Positions 30,116 to 30,221 of a DNA stretch of 30,221 nt are shown piece after piece (the first letter of the stretch is position 1; each line of letters starts with the position of its first letter). The stretch is from contig CAZVEO010000014.1 of the NCBI GenBank assembly GCA_964626385.1, positions 1 through 30,221 of the forward strand, written 5' to 3'. A model generated the notes under the pieces. That model was not told the origin of the DNA, did no database searches, and saw nothing but the letters and a program-made list of their open reading frames with translations. This DNA comes from Scybalousia_A sp964626385 (GTDB lineage Bacteria; Bacteroidota; Bacteroidia; Bacteroidales; P3). The position numbers and the translations under genes are program-made.

Positions 30116-30221
30116 ATGACAAACAAAAATTTTAAAGTCAATCAAAGGCTTTCCTTATTTTCTATAGGGGGGGGGTAAATCGTTAACAATCAAATACTTA
30201 ACCTCCTTAAAACATTTTAAA
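30116..30221 (+). pseudogene. Start of a probable phase-variable gene with a G9 tract (off phase, partial)
   Basis: The frame begins MTNKNFKVNQRLSLFSI and then reads three glycines and a stop at 30176-30178. The glycines are a run of nine G (30167-30175) in an otherwise A/T-rich sequence. With eight or eleven G the frame would continue as GKSLTIKYLTSLKHFK and stay open to the window end; with ten it would stop at CGT-TAA. Such a tract is the classical site of slipped-strand switching. A promoter box lies upstream. The protein family is not recognised and the gene continues beyond the window. A sequencing error in the homopolymer is also possible. Confidence 0.5.

Noticed and set aside
1..30221. 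tRNA or rRNA genes, including a tRNA attachment site at the phage edges
   Set aside because: I saw no cloverleaf or TTCGA-type T-arm signature at either junction or elsewhere.

Overview
The window is A+T-rich DNA from a member of the Bacteroidota, probably Bacteroidales. Evidence: the first 95 bases end a protein with a type IX secretion (Por) C-terminal sorting signal; many promoters have the Bacteroidota -7 box TAnnTTTG; starts are preceded by A-rich leaders, not Shine-Dalgarno sites; and an HU-like protein is paired with a tiny 'smalltalk'-like protein. Host genes lie at both ends: the T9SS substrate on the left (3-95), and on the right a truncated Omp28-like lipoprotein (26085-26300, minus), a secreted thioredoxin-fold protein, a LutA/YkgE-type CCG protein, a TIGR01212-type radical SAM protein and RlmN.

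Between them, about 0.45-25.7 kb, is a tailed-phage gene cluster. 447-2311: a broken Mpi-type serine recombinase, a DUF3310 protein and three unknown or virion-like genes. 2439-3598: three overlapping genes on the opposite strand, a candidate moron of unknown function. 3726-13190: the tail module (fibre-like proteins, baseplate or hub-like proteins, a short paralogue of the tape-measure N-terminus, an antisense small membrane protein, the tape measure). 13527-14123: HU-like and smalltalk genes on the minus strand. 14300-20973: terminase small-subunit-like protein, Bro-N protein, ClpP-type prohead protease with a probable nested scaffold, major capsid, tail-tube-like protein, an unknown, portal, and a virion protein. 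21041-25694: GH24 lysozyme, a Panacea (DUF4065) protein with a two-helix membrane partner, an unknown protein, a spanin-like protein, a minor virion protein and the terminase large subunit.

The cluster has the parts for a capsid, DNA packaging, a long tail and lysis. I see no integrase, lysogeny repressor, replication gene or intact recombinase. The order is also unusual: fibres and baseplate precede the tape measure, and the large terminase comes last. It could be a decayed or rearranged prophage, a satellite, or a domesticated GTA-like particle; the sequence alone does not decide this.

Two repeat systems stand out. Arrays of tiny triloop hairpins with varied, compensated stems, joined by TTATAAG-like spacers, sit directly behind stop codons of phage genes and of the left host gene. 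A 149-bp repeat occurs at 13239-13387 and 25721-25869 in direct orientation, but its 49-bp core is exactly inverted between copies; the pair brackets the 12.3 kb from HU to the large terminase. At the right edge a G9 tract near the start of an ORF suggests a phase-variable gene.
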